From positions 30,416 through 94,415 of the forward strand of contig CAYXIJ010000005.1 of the NCBI GenBank assembly GCA_964465375.1: a stretch of 64,000 nt of DNA, in the 5' to 3' direction. A program made the position numbers and the translations under genes. This document shows positions 28,854 to 37,862 of this stretch, in pieces; the first letter of the stretch is position 1, and every line of letters starts with the position of its first letter. This stretch comes from CAJWKT01 sp964465375 (GTDB lineage: Bacteria > Pseudomonadota > Gammaproteobacteria > Steroidobacterales > Rariloculaceae). The notes below the pieces were generated by a model that saw nothing but the letters and a program-made list of their open reading frames with translations, made no database searches and was not told the origin of the DNA.

Positions 28854-29617
28854 AGATAGCCACTTGGAACGTAAACAGTCTTCGCGTTCGTTTGGAGCAG
28901 GTGTGCGATTGGCTTGGTAAGGTTAAGCCAGACTTTTTAGCGCTCCAAGAAACAAAACTCACCGACGAGAATTTCCCATCCGCTGCCTTTGAGGCACTCG
29001 GCTACCAAGCTTTGTTCAGTGGACAACCAACTTACAACGGCGTTGCTCTGATCAGCCGTGAAACTCCCACAGATGTGCTGACAAGCCTTGAAGGGATGCA
29101 AGATCCCCAGCGTCGCGTTCTCGGAGCAACCTATGGTAAGACAAGGATACTCAATCTCTATGTTCCTAACGGTCAGAGCATTGATAGCGAAAAATATCAA
29201 TATAAATTGCAATGGCTTAAAAAACTGGGTCTTCAGCTATCGGATGACCTTTCGCATTACGAGCAGCTAGTTGTATTAGGGGACTTTAATATCGCCCCTG
29301 AAGATGACGATGTACATGACCCGGCGGCTTGGGAAGGTGGCGTTCTTGTCAGTCCCCCGGAGCGTGCAGCTTTAGAGCGTATCAAAAAACTTGGACTCAC
29401 CGATGTATTTCGATTATTTGATCAGAAAGATGAGAGTTTCAGCTGGTGGGATTATCGGGCTGCGGCCTTTCGCCGCAATCGGGGGCTTAGAATTGATCTA
29501 ATACTGGCCTCCAAAAGCCTGAGTCAAGCCTGCAGTTCCTGCAGGATAGATACCGAGCCGAGAAAACTTGAGCGGCCATCCGATCACACGCCTGTTATTG
29601 CGGAATTCTCTCTCTAG
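28850..29617 (+). CDS. xthA: Exodeoxyribonuclease III
   Basis: A 255-residue AP endonuclease / 3'-5' exonuclease of base excision repair. It starts MKIATWNVNSLRVRL and has FLALQETKL with the metal-binding Glu. VVLGDFNIAPEDDDVHDP follows in the middle, and PSDHTPVIAEF near the end carries the catalytic Asp-His pair. The substrate-binding WWDYRA segment is also present. Translation is coupled to prlC. Confidence 0.96.
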   Translation: MKIATWNVNSLRVRLEQVCDWLGKVKPDFLALQETKLTDENFPSAAFEALGYQALFSGQPTYNGVALISRETPTDVLTSLEGMQDPQRRVLGATYGKTRILNLYVPNGQSIDSEKYQYKLQWLKKLGLQLSDDLSHYEQLVVLGDFNIAPEDDDVHDPAAWEGGVLVSPPERAALERIKKLGLTDVFRLFDQKDESFSWWDYRAAAFRRNRGLRIDLILASKSLSQACSSCRIDTEPRKLERPSDHTPVIAEFSL

Positions 29618-29674
29618 CGACAGCAGAAAAAAGACAACACCCCACCCTCTCGGAAGGACAGAAAAATTTCTTTC

Positions 29675-30913
29675 TTATTTGGCCAAAAGAAATGTTTTTC
29701 TAAGGGGGAAAAGAATGCTTACCAGAATGATATTCATCAAACCATGTGTAACGAGAATCTGGGACACAAGAAGAGATGAATCAACAAGACCAGTAAAAAA
29801 GATCACCATTAGCAAACCGGCGCGTACTAACTCGATCAGGCTCGATCCCTGTACATTCTCAAGCATCATGGAAACACTTGTCATTGAGACTACCAAAATT
29901 GTGCCCAACAAAACTGTTTCCATGTAACCTTGGCTATCCAATGTAAAAAACGTCACGAGCGCGATTACATTAAGGAAAAAGAACTGAACAAGCCCATATG
30001 CTTTTACATTCCCAGAAATAACGGGATCATATTTTTTGAAGTTATCCAAACTATTTATTTTTTTGGGAAACCTTTTTTCTGCATCAGCCGGCCTCCAGCT
30101 TGTGTCTGAAAACCAAACTTTTACCTTATCTTTGGCTGATTTTGTATAGATTGTGTCTCTTATCATCTGATGAAAAATTTCTATATTGGCCCAGACCGGA
30201 TTCCAACTATGAAGCGGTTTTACAGTCCCGTACACGGGACTTAGGTCGGCCTTCTCCTCAATAAAGGTCCCAAAAATCCTGTCCCAAAGAATAAAAACAC
30301 CCCCGTAATTGGCATCAATATATTCCTGATTCTGAGCATGATGGACACGATGATTTGAAGGAGTTACAAAAACTGCCTCAAAGAGGCCTAGTTTCGGTAC
30401 ATGTTCGGTATGGACCCAGAATTGATAAAGAAGGTTAAGCGCACCCACTGTCACAAATACCTCTGCTGGTACCCCCAGTACAAACATTGGGACAAAAAAT
30501 ATCCACTTCCATAGGAAACCTGAGCTTGTCTGTCTCAGCGCTGTCGACAAATTGAATTCTTCACCTTGATGGTGAACCACATGGGTTGCCCAAAGTACCT
30601 TAATTTCGTGATGGAGTCTGTGCATCCAGTAATAGGTAAGATCATAAAGCACGAAAGCAACCATCCACGTCATCCAGCTTTCCGTAGGCATGAGTGTCAA
30701 GTTTAGATGACTGGCTGCGTACGCAAATATTGCGCCTTGAAAACCCAAATTTAACATGGGCGGCAATCGGCTAATCATGCCAAGGGAGACACTTGCAAAA
30801 GTATCATTCAGCCTATAGGTATTATTACCGGTAAAAAGGCCAAACAAATACTCACACAGTATCAAGAAAAAGAAAACCGGTATTGCTAAAGCAATTAAAT
30901 AGGAAGTGTCCAT
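29675..30913 (-). CDS. Alkylglycerol-monooxygenase-like membrane hydroxylase (sterol desaturase family)
   Basis: A 412-residue integral membrane protein of the fatty acid hydroxylase / sterol desaturase superfamily with a di-iron histidine cluster: HRLHH, HVVHH and NHRVHHAQN. The region EEFNLSTALRQ, then NLLYQFWVHTE, then IDANYGGVFILWDRIFGTF follows animal alkylglycerol monooxygenase (AGMO) closely from memory. A C-terminal extension with further hydrophobic helices also fits AGMO. AGMO cleaves ether lipids to a fatty aldehyde and glycerol. Bacterial relatives have unknown substrates, so the activity here is inference. It is downstream of a lipid-type reductase gene and near an aldehyde dehydrogenase gene. 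Confidence 0.8.
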   Translation of the reverse strand: MDTSYLIALAIPVFFFLILCEYLFGLFTGNNTYRLNDTFASVSLGMISRLPPMLNLGFQGAIFAYAASHLNLTLMPTESWMTWMVAFVLYDLTYYWMHRLHHEIKVLWATHVVHHQGEEFNLSTALRQTSSGFLWKWIFFVPMFVLGVPAEVFVTVGALNLLYQFWVHTEHVPKLGLFEAVFVTPSNHRVHHAQNQEYIDANYGGVFILWDRIFGTFIEEKADLSPVYGTVKPLHSWNPVWANIEIFHQMIRDTIYTKSAKDKVKVWFSDTSWRPADAEKRFPKKINSLDNFKKYDPVISGNVKAYGLVQFFFLNVIALVTFFTLDSQGYMETVLLGTILVVSMTSVSMMLENVQGSSLIELVRAGLLMVIFFTGLVDSSLLVSQILVTHGLMNIILVSILFPLRKTFLLAK

Positions 30914-30994
30914 GAGATTACATTAATCCGTCACTGGAACAAATTTGCCTTTTTTGTGGCCGATTAGTCAAGATGCTACGCTCAACAGCCCTGG

Positions 30995-32062
30995 TTATCC
31001 TGTCTTATCTACCCCAAATACAAATTTGTCAGATCCTGGCAGGGTCTCTATGAAATCAGGCCCTAAAAGTTGGGATGGTGTTAACGTACCTGCCACACCA
31101 GTTTCATTTAAAAGATGTGAAACACATGCAATAGAGCCATCAACCGTCACATCATAGCCATTGGCCGTGGTTATTCGACAGCATAACTTCTGCCCTGATC
31201 GGTTTTTTACTTCTCCCCAAAAATGCGTTCTAGACGCCTTTCTCTGCTCGTCGGTTGGGCCCCGGGGCCCCTGGTTAATACGCTTTTTCAAAATTCTCTG
31301 TACCCAGCCAAGGCCCAAAAGAGCTCGAATGTAATTTAGCGCTTTCAGGACCCGAAAAACTTTTCTTGTTGCTGGTATGTAGACTTCAATATTTGGGATC
31401 CCTGTTGTCCAATACGCAGTAGATATGTCGCCCCACGGAATGGTTATCGAAAGTTTTTCCCCACTCCCGAAATCAATCCAACTCTGCTTATGCGCCAAAG
31501 GAACCGTCAGTATCTCCCCTTCCTTCCTTATCTTCCCCCCCTTTGCTGCACCTTCAACAGAAGTTTTAGCTGTCCCCCGGCTTAGGGACCCTCTTGAGTC
31601 AATACCCAATTTTAAGCAGGTAGCATCTGGCATCTTCAGCTTTAATTGCGCCGCAACACAATCAGTCGGAATCACATCCATTCCTACACCAGGACAAAGC
31701 ACAACTTTATTCTTTTTTGCCTTTTTAGCTAAACGCTGAGCTGCCTCAAAAACAACAATCTCACCGGTAATATCCAAATAATGTGTGCCGCTTTCCAGGC
31801 AGGCCTCCATCATTGCTGGGGCTGTTTTTGAAAACGGGCCAGCGCAATGCAGAACAACTGCAACATCCCCAATATACTTTTTTATCACGCTAACATCTTG
31901 CAGTGAAAAAATACGATGAGGCAGGCTAAGGCTCTCTGCAAGTAACTGGATTTCCTCTTTGTTTCGCCCCGCTAGTATTGGCCTCATTCCTGAGGCCACA
32001 GATTTCAAGGTGATTAACTCACCTGTGTAACCATTTGCACCGTAGATTAACCAGTCTTCCAA
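30995..32062 (-). CDS. Saccharopine-dehydrogenase-like NAD(P)-binding protein
   Basis: A 355-residue protein with an N-terminal Rossmann domain starting WLIYGANGYTGELI, which fits the GxxGxxG pattern. A DSRGSLSRGTAKTSVEG segment in the middle is typical of trans-acting enoyl reductase / saccharopine-dehydrogenase-like proteins. These proteins share a fold with saccharopine dehydrogenase, but their known members act on lipids or polyketides. No membrane helix is evident. It lies 12 bases after the tandem-oxygenase gene on the same strand and 81 bases before the AGMO-like gene, so the three may be one operon. The substrate is unknown. Confidence 0.75.
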   Translation of the reverse strand: MEDWLIYGANGYTGELITLKSVASGMRPILAGRNKEEIQLLAESLSLPHRIFSLQDVSVIKKYIGDVAVVLHCAGPFSKTAPAMMEACLESGTHYLDITGEIVVFEAAQRLAKKAKKNKVVLCPGVGMDVIPTDCVAAQLKLKMPDATCLKLGIDSRGSLSRGTAKTSVEGAAKGGKIRKEGEILTVPLAHKQSWIDFGSGEKLSITIPWGDISTAYWTTGIPNIEVYIPATRKVFRVLKALNYIRALLGLGWVQRILKKRINQGPRGPTDEQRKASRTHFWGEVKNRSGQKLCCRITTANGYDVTVDGSIACVSHLLNETGVAGTLTPSQLLGPDFIETLPGSDKFVFGVDKTG

Positions 32063-32074
32063 GATCTACCTTCC

Positions 32075-33520
32075 TTACCCCTTTTGTAGTTGTTCCCAGG
32101 GATTCTGATCACTAACAACGGGCATGAAATGGCAAAAAATATTTGCGAATTTGGTTCCTTTGAAAGGAATAGGTCGACCATGGAGCAGTCGGCCACCTTC
32201 ATAAAACACAATCTCTCCGGGCTCCAGAAATATATTATGTTTTCGATAAAAATTGTCCTCAATGACCAGTGGCCACGGTTCTTTTACGTCCTGATCTATG
32301 TTGATGATGGCACTGAGAATATGAGTTTTTAACTGGTCTCTATGGGGATTTAGAACTGATCCCTCTCTGTAAATCCTGATCCCATAAACAAATGTTGGCA
32401 ACAACTTGGTCTGGCTCCACTCTTCCAAGGGCTTCTTCAGGGATGCGTGTATTGCGTCCCGCAAATCCTCGGGTAACTCAATCAGATCACTTCCTGGCCG
32501 GGTAGTACCTGGAACCTCTATGTAGCCTCCTTCCACGTGCTCCGTTTGTTTAGTATTTTGGTGGGCTGAGTGGAATGTAAGGAGTTTTTTGAATAAATCT
32601 TCATCTAGCTTGTCCTTCTTAAAACCAATTTCCGTGTAATTTTTTATGTACTCATTGGGCTCTTTGGTAAACATTGCTCCATCACCCTTGGTACGAAACC
32701 ACTTGGTGATAACGGACTTCCAGCCCCTCCCAACTGGGTGTGCATGATGCATAGTATCGATATTGCATAAACCATCAGCATTTAGGTTGTTCCAGATGAT
32801 TGCCATACCCTTCTTAGGCTGGATTGTTTTTTTCAGTCGGACAAATTCTGTTTCACCTCCCTGCTCTACCTCATTCAAATACACCATGAAAGTGTAGGTT
32901 CTCTGGCCCTGCTCTTTGGCATACTGCTCAATTTGTTCACCCTCAAAATAATCTGTATGGGCTTTGAATTCCTGCCCTTTTTCATAATATTGGCCTTGGA
33001 TGATCTCAGAAAATGAAGAGTCAATTCCCATCATCTGACAGATCCTTCGGTCAACATCCGCAATCAAAGGATCGCTCATAACACCCAGATCACAGGTCCT
33101 GCTGGTTCTAAAGGTCGGATCATATGCACCGCTACTGGCTATAGCGGATGGGCGAAGTTTTGATTTAATTAGCTGAGTAACCTGGTCGCATTCGTCAGCA
33201 TTCAGAAAATTTTCCAACGTATAGAATTCAGCCTTCCTCGTATCTAGCTGGTCGGCATTGGGGATAAAGATTTTTTCTTGCTCTACCTTTTTCTCAGACT
33301 CAGAATAAATCGTAATTTTCGGATTATCTTTATCAATACGTTTTAGTGGATTGATGATCTCGGACGGGTCAACCAAAGGCACAAAATTCATTTCATTTTT
33401 AATGTCTTTTGCATCGAATCCCTCGTCCAAGAGAATTTTGTAGATCCCATCAAGATCACATCCTCGATCTATATTCAGCTGAATCCAATCCTTCCAGTCT
33501 TGTGTGATTTTTCTGGTCAA
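32075..33520 (-). CDS. Protein with two 2-oxoglutarate/Fe(II) oxygenase domains
   Basis: A 481-residue soluble protein. Residues 1-50 form a small helical domain. Residues about 95-280 are a prolyl-4-hydroxylase-type domain with His188 and Asp190 (FKAHTDYFEG), a distal His near 261 (HHAHPVG) and Lys269 for 2-oxoglutarate. Residues about 375-470 look like a second double-stranded beta-helix with His393/Asp395 (NPHRDQ), His447 (LLHGRPI) and a basic residue after it. Both domains appear to keep their iron ligands. The substrate is unknown; the first domain resembles peptidyl-proline hydroxylases. Downstream is the saccharopine-dehydrogenase-like gene. Confidence 0.75.
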   Translation of the reverse strand: MTRKITQDWKDWIQLNIDRGCDLDGIYKILLDEGFDAKDIKNEMNFVPLVDPSEIINPLKRIDKDNPKITIYSESEKKVEQEKIFIPNADQLDTRKAEFYTLENFLNADECDQVTQLIKSKLRPSAIASSGAYDPTFRTSRTCDLGVMSDPLIADVDRRICQMMGIDSSFSEIIQGQYYEKGQEFKAHTDYFEGEQIEQYAKEQGQRTYTFMVYLNEVEQGGETEFVRLKKTIQPKKGMAIIWNNLNADGLCNIDTMHHAHPVGRGWKSVITKWFRTKGDGAMFTKEPNEYIKNYTEIGFKKDKLDEDLFKKLLTFHSAHQNTKQTEHVEGGYIEVPGTTRPGSDLIELPEDLRDAIHASLKKPLEEWSQTKLLPTFVYGIRIYREGSVLNPHRDQLKTHILSAIINIDQDVKEPWPLVIEDNFYRKHNIFLEPGEIVFYEGGRLLHGRPIPFKGTKFANIFCHFMPVVSDQNPWEQLQKG

Positions 33521-33540
33521 ATTTTTATCAACTAGATTTT

Positions 33541-34449
33541 CTATTGATCAAGTTGGTCCATTCGATCAATGGCCTTTTTCATCTGTCGCTCCCGGATGGC
33601 GTATGCATCTACTTCCTTAAGTAATGCTTCGGCTTTCTTTCTGAGATCGGCGGTGGTACTACCAAATTTTTCGAACTCCTTTTTCAGCTTACCGAATTCT
33701 TCCAGGATCTCGCCAGCCCTCTCATTTAATGCCAAGGTTCTAAAACCCATATGAATGCTTATGAGATAGGCCGCAAGAGAGTTTGGGCCCAAAATTAGCA
33801 CACGGGAATCACTGAAAACTTGTTCTCGCAATCCCTCCAGGCGATCAATCAGTTGCATGAGGCTTTCGCTTGGAATATACATAATTCCCAAATCTATGGT
33901 GATGCCAGTCTGGACATATTTTTCTTTAATGTCTGTTGCATCACTGATAATCCGGCGCTTTATAGCGTTCTCTGCATCCCTAACTTGATCTCTGTTGCCC
34001 GCATCAGCAGCCTCAATATAATTGTCATACAGCGCTGAAGGGAACTTTGCATCGATGGGCAGCAAGCCCTCTGGCAGCTTAATAACAAACTCAACTCGCT
34101 TACCCGAACCGGGCGTTATTTCGACATTTTTTTCATACCTATTTGCAGAAAAAATATCGGCGATAATGGCTTCAAGAGACCATTCTCCAAAAGTACCCGC
34201 TAGCGTTCCCCCGGAAAGATAGCGACGCAACTTACTCAAAGGCTCCTGGAAGGACTGAATATCACTCACCAAATTTCCTAAAGAATCTTTTTGATTCTTT
34301 AGGGATTGGTCTAAATCATGCAGCGCTGTCTTTTGCTCGCCAAGTAATTCATGGCTTTTGTCACGCCACCTATTAGTTAGGTAGAGATTGAAAGCTACTG
34401 CTATCAAAACCAATAGCAATAATGCAAATGAAATAATCTCTGTAGCCAT
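33541..34449 (-). CDS. rmuC: RmuC family protein, short form
   Basis: RmuC proteins limit recombination at inverted repeats and contain a nuclease-like core. This one has 302 residues: an N-terminal membrane helix (about 5-23), a short coiled-coil region, and the RmuC core with GTLAGTFGEWSLEAIIADI, RVEFVIKLPEG and LPIDAKFPSALYDNYIEA. E. coli RmuC has 475 residues, mostly because of a longer coiled coil. It is 20 bases upstream of the tandem-oxygenase gene, but no functional link is apparent. Confidence 0.88.
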   Translation of the reverse strand: MATEIISFALLLLVLIAVAFNLYLTNRWRDKSHELLGEQKTALHDLDQSLKNQKDSLGNLVSDIQSFQEPLSKLRRYLSGGTLAGTFGEWSLEAIIADIFSANRYEKNVEITPGSGKRVEFVIKLPEGLLPIDAKFPSALYDNYIEAADAGNRDQVRDAENAIKRRIISDATDIKEKYVQTGITIDLGIMYIPSESLMQLIDRLEGLREQVFSDSRVLILGPNSLAAYLISIHMGFRTLALNERAGEILEEFGKLKKEFEKFGSTTADLRKKAEALLKEVDAYAIRERQMKKAIDRMDQLDQ

Positions 34450-34477
34450 TGTTTTTAGAATGACCTATTTTATGGGG

Positions 34478-34966
34478 CTAATCATTCCACGCATTCATCG
34501 CCCTTGTTACCAGTGAATCTTCGTTTAGCTCAGCCAGCTCCATCCTAATTCCATTGGGATCTATGACATTGGTAATATAAGCCTTGGAATTTGAGCTCAG
34601 TCTGGCGTCGGCTACCTCGAGCCCCTGGCCCCTAAAGAACTCGATGGACTCGTCAATATCCTCCACATGTACACCAAAATGCGTCAAACTTGTCTGTCTC
34701 TGAGCGTTGTTTCCGCCTATTTCTAAAAAAGTATTTTTACTAACCTGGAGATAAACAATAGATACCTCGCCATTATCTCTAGTCCCGCGGAACGCCTCTT
34801 GAAAGCCCATGACTTCAGTGTAATAAGTCACCGCTTCCTCAACATCAGGAACGCTTATTCCAACGTGATTAATACGCACAGCGCCCCACCCTTGATTCTG
34901 GGCAATCGCTGCTTGAAGTGCCAATGTTGCTAATACACCAATGAGAAAAAAATAAATACTTCGCAT
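34478..34966 (-). CDS. Exported VOC (glyoxalase-fold) protein
   Basis: A 162-residue protein with a signal peptide (cleavage likely after AAIA near residue 22) and one VOC domain. It starts VRINHVGISVPDVEEAVTYY, then has the second half-site LTHFGVHVEDIDESIEFF, and ends near DPNGIRMELAEL. The metal-ligand positions His near 34, His near 97 and Glu near 146 appear to be kept. VOC proteins include glyoxalases, dioxygenases and binding proteins. Export to the periplasm is unusual for glyoxalase I, so this is probably another activity. Function unknown. Confidence 0.78.
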   Translation of the reverse strand: MRSIYFFLIGVLATLALQAAIAQNQGWGAVRINHVGISVPDVEEAVTYYTEVMGFQEAFRGTRDNGEVSIVYLQVSKNTFLEIGGNNAQRQTSLTHFGVHVEDIDESIEFFRGQGLEVADARLSSNSKAYITNVIDPNGIRMELAELNEDSLVTRAMNAWND

Positions 34967-35046
34967 AATGAAATCTCCTTTTTTGCTTAAAGGACTATTA
35001 TTGTGATCCAGTCCGTTGGTTAATTTAATATTTCCAATATTTACTA

Positions 35047-36465
35047 CTAAAATTTTATCCGGGAAGAAATAACTCTCTTAAATAAGTGCCCAAAAGGTGG
35101 TCTCATAATTTTCAAAATAAAGTCGATCGGTGTCTGTTTGTAAACCGCCCTAGGGTTGCTGAATGTTTTAAATCCCTCAATTCCATGATAACGGCCCATA
35201 CCGCTGGCACCAACACCCCCAAAAGGTAGATCGTCCTGTATATAGTGAAAAATAACGTCATTGATCGACACCCCACCCGATATGGTATTTTCCAAAACAT
35301 GAGTTTCTTCTATTTTGTCTTGCCCGAAATAGTATAAGCTCAGGGGTTTGCTCCGATTGTTAATATACTGGATAGCATCATCAATTTTTCGGTACGTCTT
35401 GATCGGCAGAATTGGCCCAAAGATTTCCTCTTTCATCACCAACATATCGTCAGTCACATCTAAGATCATTGACGGCATCAGCTTGTAGTATGTGCGCTCC
35501 AGTTCCTCCTCCCTACCGGGATTAAATTCTATGATTTGTGCCCCTCTTCTTCTGGCATCCTCCAGATATTTCTGTAAGCGCTCAAAATGATTTACATTGA
35601 TTATGGAAGTATAGTCTTCATTCTTAAAAATCAAAGGAAACATCGAGGCTATAGAGTTTGTAGATGCCTCAATCCAAGGCTCCAGATTCTCTTCCGGAAT
35701 AAAAAGATAGTCTGGAGCAATACAAGTCTGGCCACCATTCATCAATTTTCCGTTCCACACACGCTCTGCGACGATTTTGAGGTCGGCCGAACAACCCACA
35801 ATTACCGGGGACTTGCCCCCCAGTTCTAATGTTACTGGGACCAGGTGGGTCGTTGCCGCTGCCATGATCTTTTTAGCGACAGCGGTCGAGCCCGTAAAAA
35901 AAAGATGATCGAATGCTAGCTTTGAAAATTCTTCTCCTACAGAACCATCTCCCAAGACAACAGCTATTTCCTCCGGCTCAAAATACTCCGAAATCATCCG
36001 CTTCACTAAATTAGAGGACTTCGGGGTAAGCTCAGAGGGTTTAATCATCGCCCGATTCCCGGCCGCGAGAACCGCTGCAAGCGGCCCAATTATTAAGTTG
36101 AATGGGTAATTCCAGGGGCCAATTATCCCAACGCTACCCACTGGCTGATACCGAACATGCGCTTTCGCACCAAACCAATTAAACGGAGATGCAGCAAAGC
36201 GAATATCTGGTTCCATCCATCTTTTTAAATTCTTCTTAATGTACCGGATGGAATCCAGCACCGCCGCGATATCAGAAAATTTCGAAATAATGGGAGAGCG
36301 GTGGCCAAAATCTTCAACCAAAGCATCGGGTATATGATCCTGAAATTCAATCATCATATACATCAACCTGTCTAAGCGATCCAAGCGAACCGAAATGCTC
36401 GGAATACCCTCCGCGAGCGACCTCATTTTTTGTCTTGTAAGCGTATTGTTCAAGTTGCTGACCAA
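35047..36465 (-). CDS. Aldehyde dehydrogenase, coniferyl/fatty aldehyde (ALDH3-like) type
   Basis: A 472-residue NAD(P)-dependent aldehyde dehydrogenase. It has IGPWNYPFNLIIGPLAAVLA, FFTGSTAVAKK, the general base Glu214 in TLELGGKSP and the catalytic Cys248 in NGGQTCIAPDY. A C-terminal hydrophobic/basic tail is present. The short length and these motifs fit the ALDH3 / coniferyl aldehyde dehydrogenase branch, whose members oxidise long-chain or aromatic aldehydes. An AGMO-like hydroxylase, which would release a fatty aldehyde, is encoded about 4 kb downstream on the same strand. The pairing is suggestive only. Confidence 0.88.
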   Translation of the reverse strand: MVSNLNNTLTRQKMRSLAEGIPSISVRLDRLDRLMYMMIEFQDHIPDALVEDFGHRSPIISKFSDIAAVLDSIRYIKKNLKRWMEPDIRFAASPFNWFGAKAHVRYQPVGSVGIIGPWNYPFNLIIGPLAAVLAAGNRAMIKPSELTPKSSNLVKRMISEYFEPEEIAVVLGDGSVGEEFSKLAFDHLFFTGSTAVAKKIMAAATTHLVPVTLELGGKSPVIVGCSADLKIVAERVWNGKLMNGGQTCIAPDYLFIPEENLEPWIEASTNSIASMFPLIFKNEDYTSIINVNHFERLQKYLEDARRRGAQIIEFNPGREEELERTYYKLMPSMILDVTDDMLVMKEEIFGPILPIKTYRKIDDAIQYINNRSKPLSLYYFGQDKIEETHVLENTISGGVSINDVIFHYIQDDLPFGGVGASGMGRYHGIEGFKTFSNPRAVYKQTPIDFILKIMRPPFGHLFKRVISSRIKF

Positions 36466-36520
36466 GGAATTTCTGTAGTCTTTTTATTGCGGTTTTCTTG
36501 GTGGATCAATTGATTTCAGA

Positions 36521-36880
36521 TTAAGGATCAATAAGCCCTTCGTCTACATAGCTATTTCTACTCCACAATAACCGACCGTCCACCTCGAAAAACTCCCAAA
36601 GACCGTCTCGTTTCCCTTCTCTGAAATTCTGTCTGCTTCTTACCTGCCCATTTTCGTAGTACCATTCAGCCAATCCATCTCGCTTCCCATCCCTAAAGGC
36701 TATTTTTGCCCTCAGTTGCCCGTTCTCGTAATAACTCTCATAAAGTCCGTCTTCCCTTCCATCTTTATAGTTGGCTCTGGTCTGTATTTGACCATTTTCG
36801 TAGTAGGCCTCATGGGCTCCATCCTGAGGAGAACAAGCACTCAGAAAAAAAATACCAAAAAGGGACAAAAATATTTTCAT
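36521..36880 (-). CDS. MORN/YwqK-repeat lipoprotein
   Basis: A lipoprotein of 119 residues. The signal peptide is MKIFLSLFGIFFLSAC, with the lipidated Cys at 16. The mature part is four repeats of about 23 residues of the form YYENGQ-x10-RDGKRDGL, the MORN_2 type often annotated as YwqK antitoxin, though no toxin gene is beside it. The open frame starts at 36979, but the ATG at 36880 begins exactly at the signal peptide and is preferred. Two further repeat proteins lie at 38854-39513 and 39841-40263. Function unknown; envelope location inferred. Confidence 0.7.
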   Translation of the reverse strand: MKIFLSLFGIFFLSACSPQDGAHEAYYENGQIQTRANYKDGREDGLYESYYENGQLRAKIAFRDGKRDGLAEWYYENGQVRSRQNFREGKRDGLWEFFEVDGRLLWSRNSYVDEGLIDP

Positions 36881-37012
36881 GAATGCCGACTGCCAAGTAT
36901 GACCCATCCCTTTGTAGTTATTTTCCGCATCGATCAACGAAAGGTCTACCTTATGTCTGTCTGTGCTCTTGCTGCCCATGAAATGACTTATCCAGCCGGC
37001 TGGAATAAAACT

Positions 37013-37783
37013 TCAGTTTCTTAAAAACACGGGAGTATATTCTGCGGAGTCCTTTCTTGAAAAAAAGTAACCCTCTTCACTAAAGTCATTAAGATCTTCT
37101 GCTTTTGTTACCTTGTTTTTAATAATCCAGGAAGTCATCAAACCTCTGGCTTTTTTTGCATAAAAACTAATAATTTTATAGCTTCCTTTAGAATGGTCCT
37201 TAAAAATCGGGGAAATGACTTTTATTTTTTTAGGTAGAGATTTTATTGAATTAAAATATTCCTTTGAGGCTAAATTAATCAAAAGATTTGATTTCATATC
37301 ATTCAACTCTTTTATAATTTCCTCTGAGATGGTACAACCCCAGAAATCATAAAGGTTTTTCCCTTTTTCTGACTCTAATTTTGTGCCCATTTCCAAACGG
37401 TACGGCTCTATGACATCAAGGGGCTTCAAAACCCCATACAGGCCTGAGAGTAATCTTAGGTGTCTTTGGCAGAAATCTAATTCATTTTTTGATAATTCTT
37501 CTGCCTTTAAGCCTTGATAAACATCTCCCTTGAAAACAAATACAGACTGTTTTGACGTCTTCGAGATTTTTTTCTGGCCCTTCCAAGACTGATATCTGTT
37601 GGTATTTAACAGGGATAATTTATCGCTGAGCTTCATTAACTGCGATATTTCGGAAGGATTTTTTGATTTAAGGATTTTTATCAGTTGCTTAGATTTTGGC
37701 AAAAGACTAGGAACAGTAAATGGTACATGCCCAAGCGACGTATCGTAATCAAGGGTCTTGGCTGGGGATAATAAAATAATCAT
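37013..37783 (-). CDS. yaaA: YaaA family peroxide stress protein
   Basis: A 256-residue YaaA/DUF328 protein, starting MIILLSPAKTLDYDTSLG. It has LLSGLYGVLKPLDVIEPYRLEMG and NLASKEYFNSIK, all family signatures. In E. coli YaaA lowers free iron and protects DNA during peroxide stress and can bind DNA. Length matches (258). The gene is notably A/T-rich, with many AAA/TTT codons and Lys/Ile/Ser residues, compared with the flanking glmS and atp genes, which hints at acquisition. Confidence 0.92.
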   Translation of the reverse strand: MIILLSPAKTLDYDTSLGHVPFTVPSLLPKSKQLIKILKSKNPSEISQLMKLSDKLSLLNTNRYQSWKGQKKISKTSKQSVFVFKGDVYQGLKAEELSKNELDFCQRHLRLLSGLYGVLKPLDVIEPYRLEMGTKLESEKGKNLYDFWGCTISEEIIKELNDMKSNLLINLASKEYFNSIKSLPKKIKVISPIFKDHSKGSYKIISFYAKKARGLMTSWIIKNKVTKAEDLNDFSEEGYFFSRKDSAEYTPVFLRN

Positions 37784-37862
37784 AAATCCATTTTATGACC
37801 GAAAAGGTTAATTCTCAAACCCGCTTCTCAGCCGTAGACCCACTGTTTGTGGTGCCATAGCT

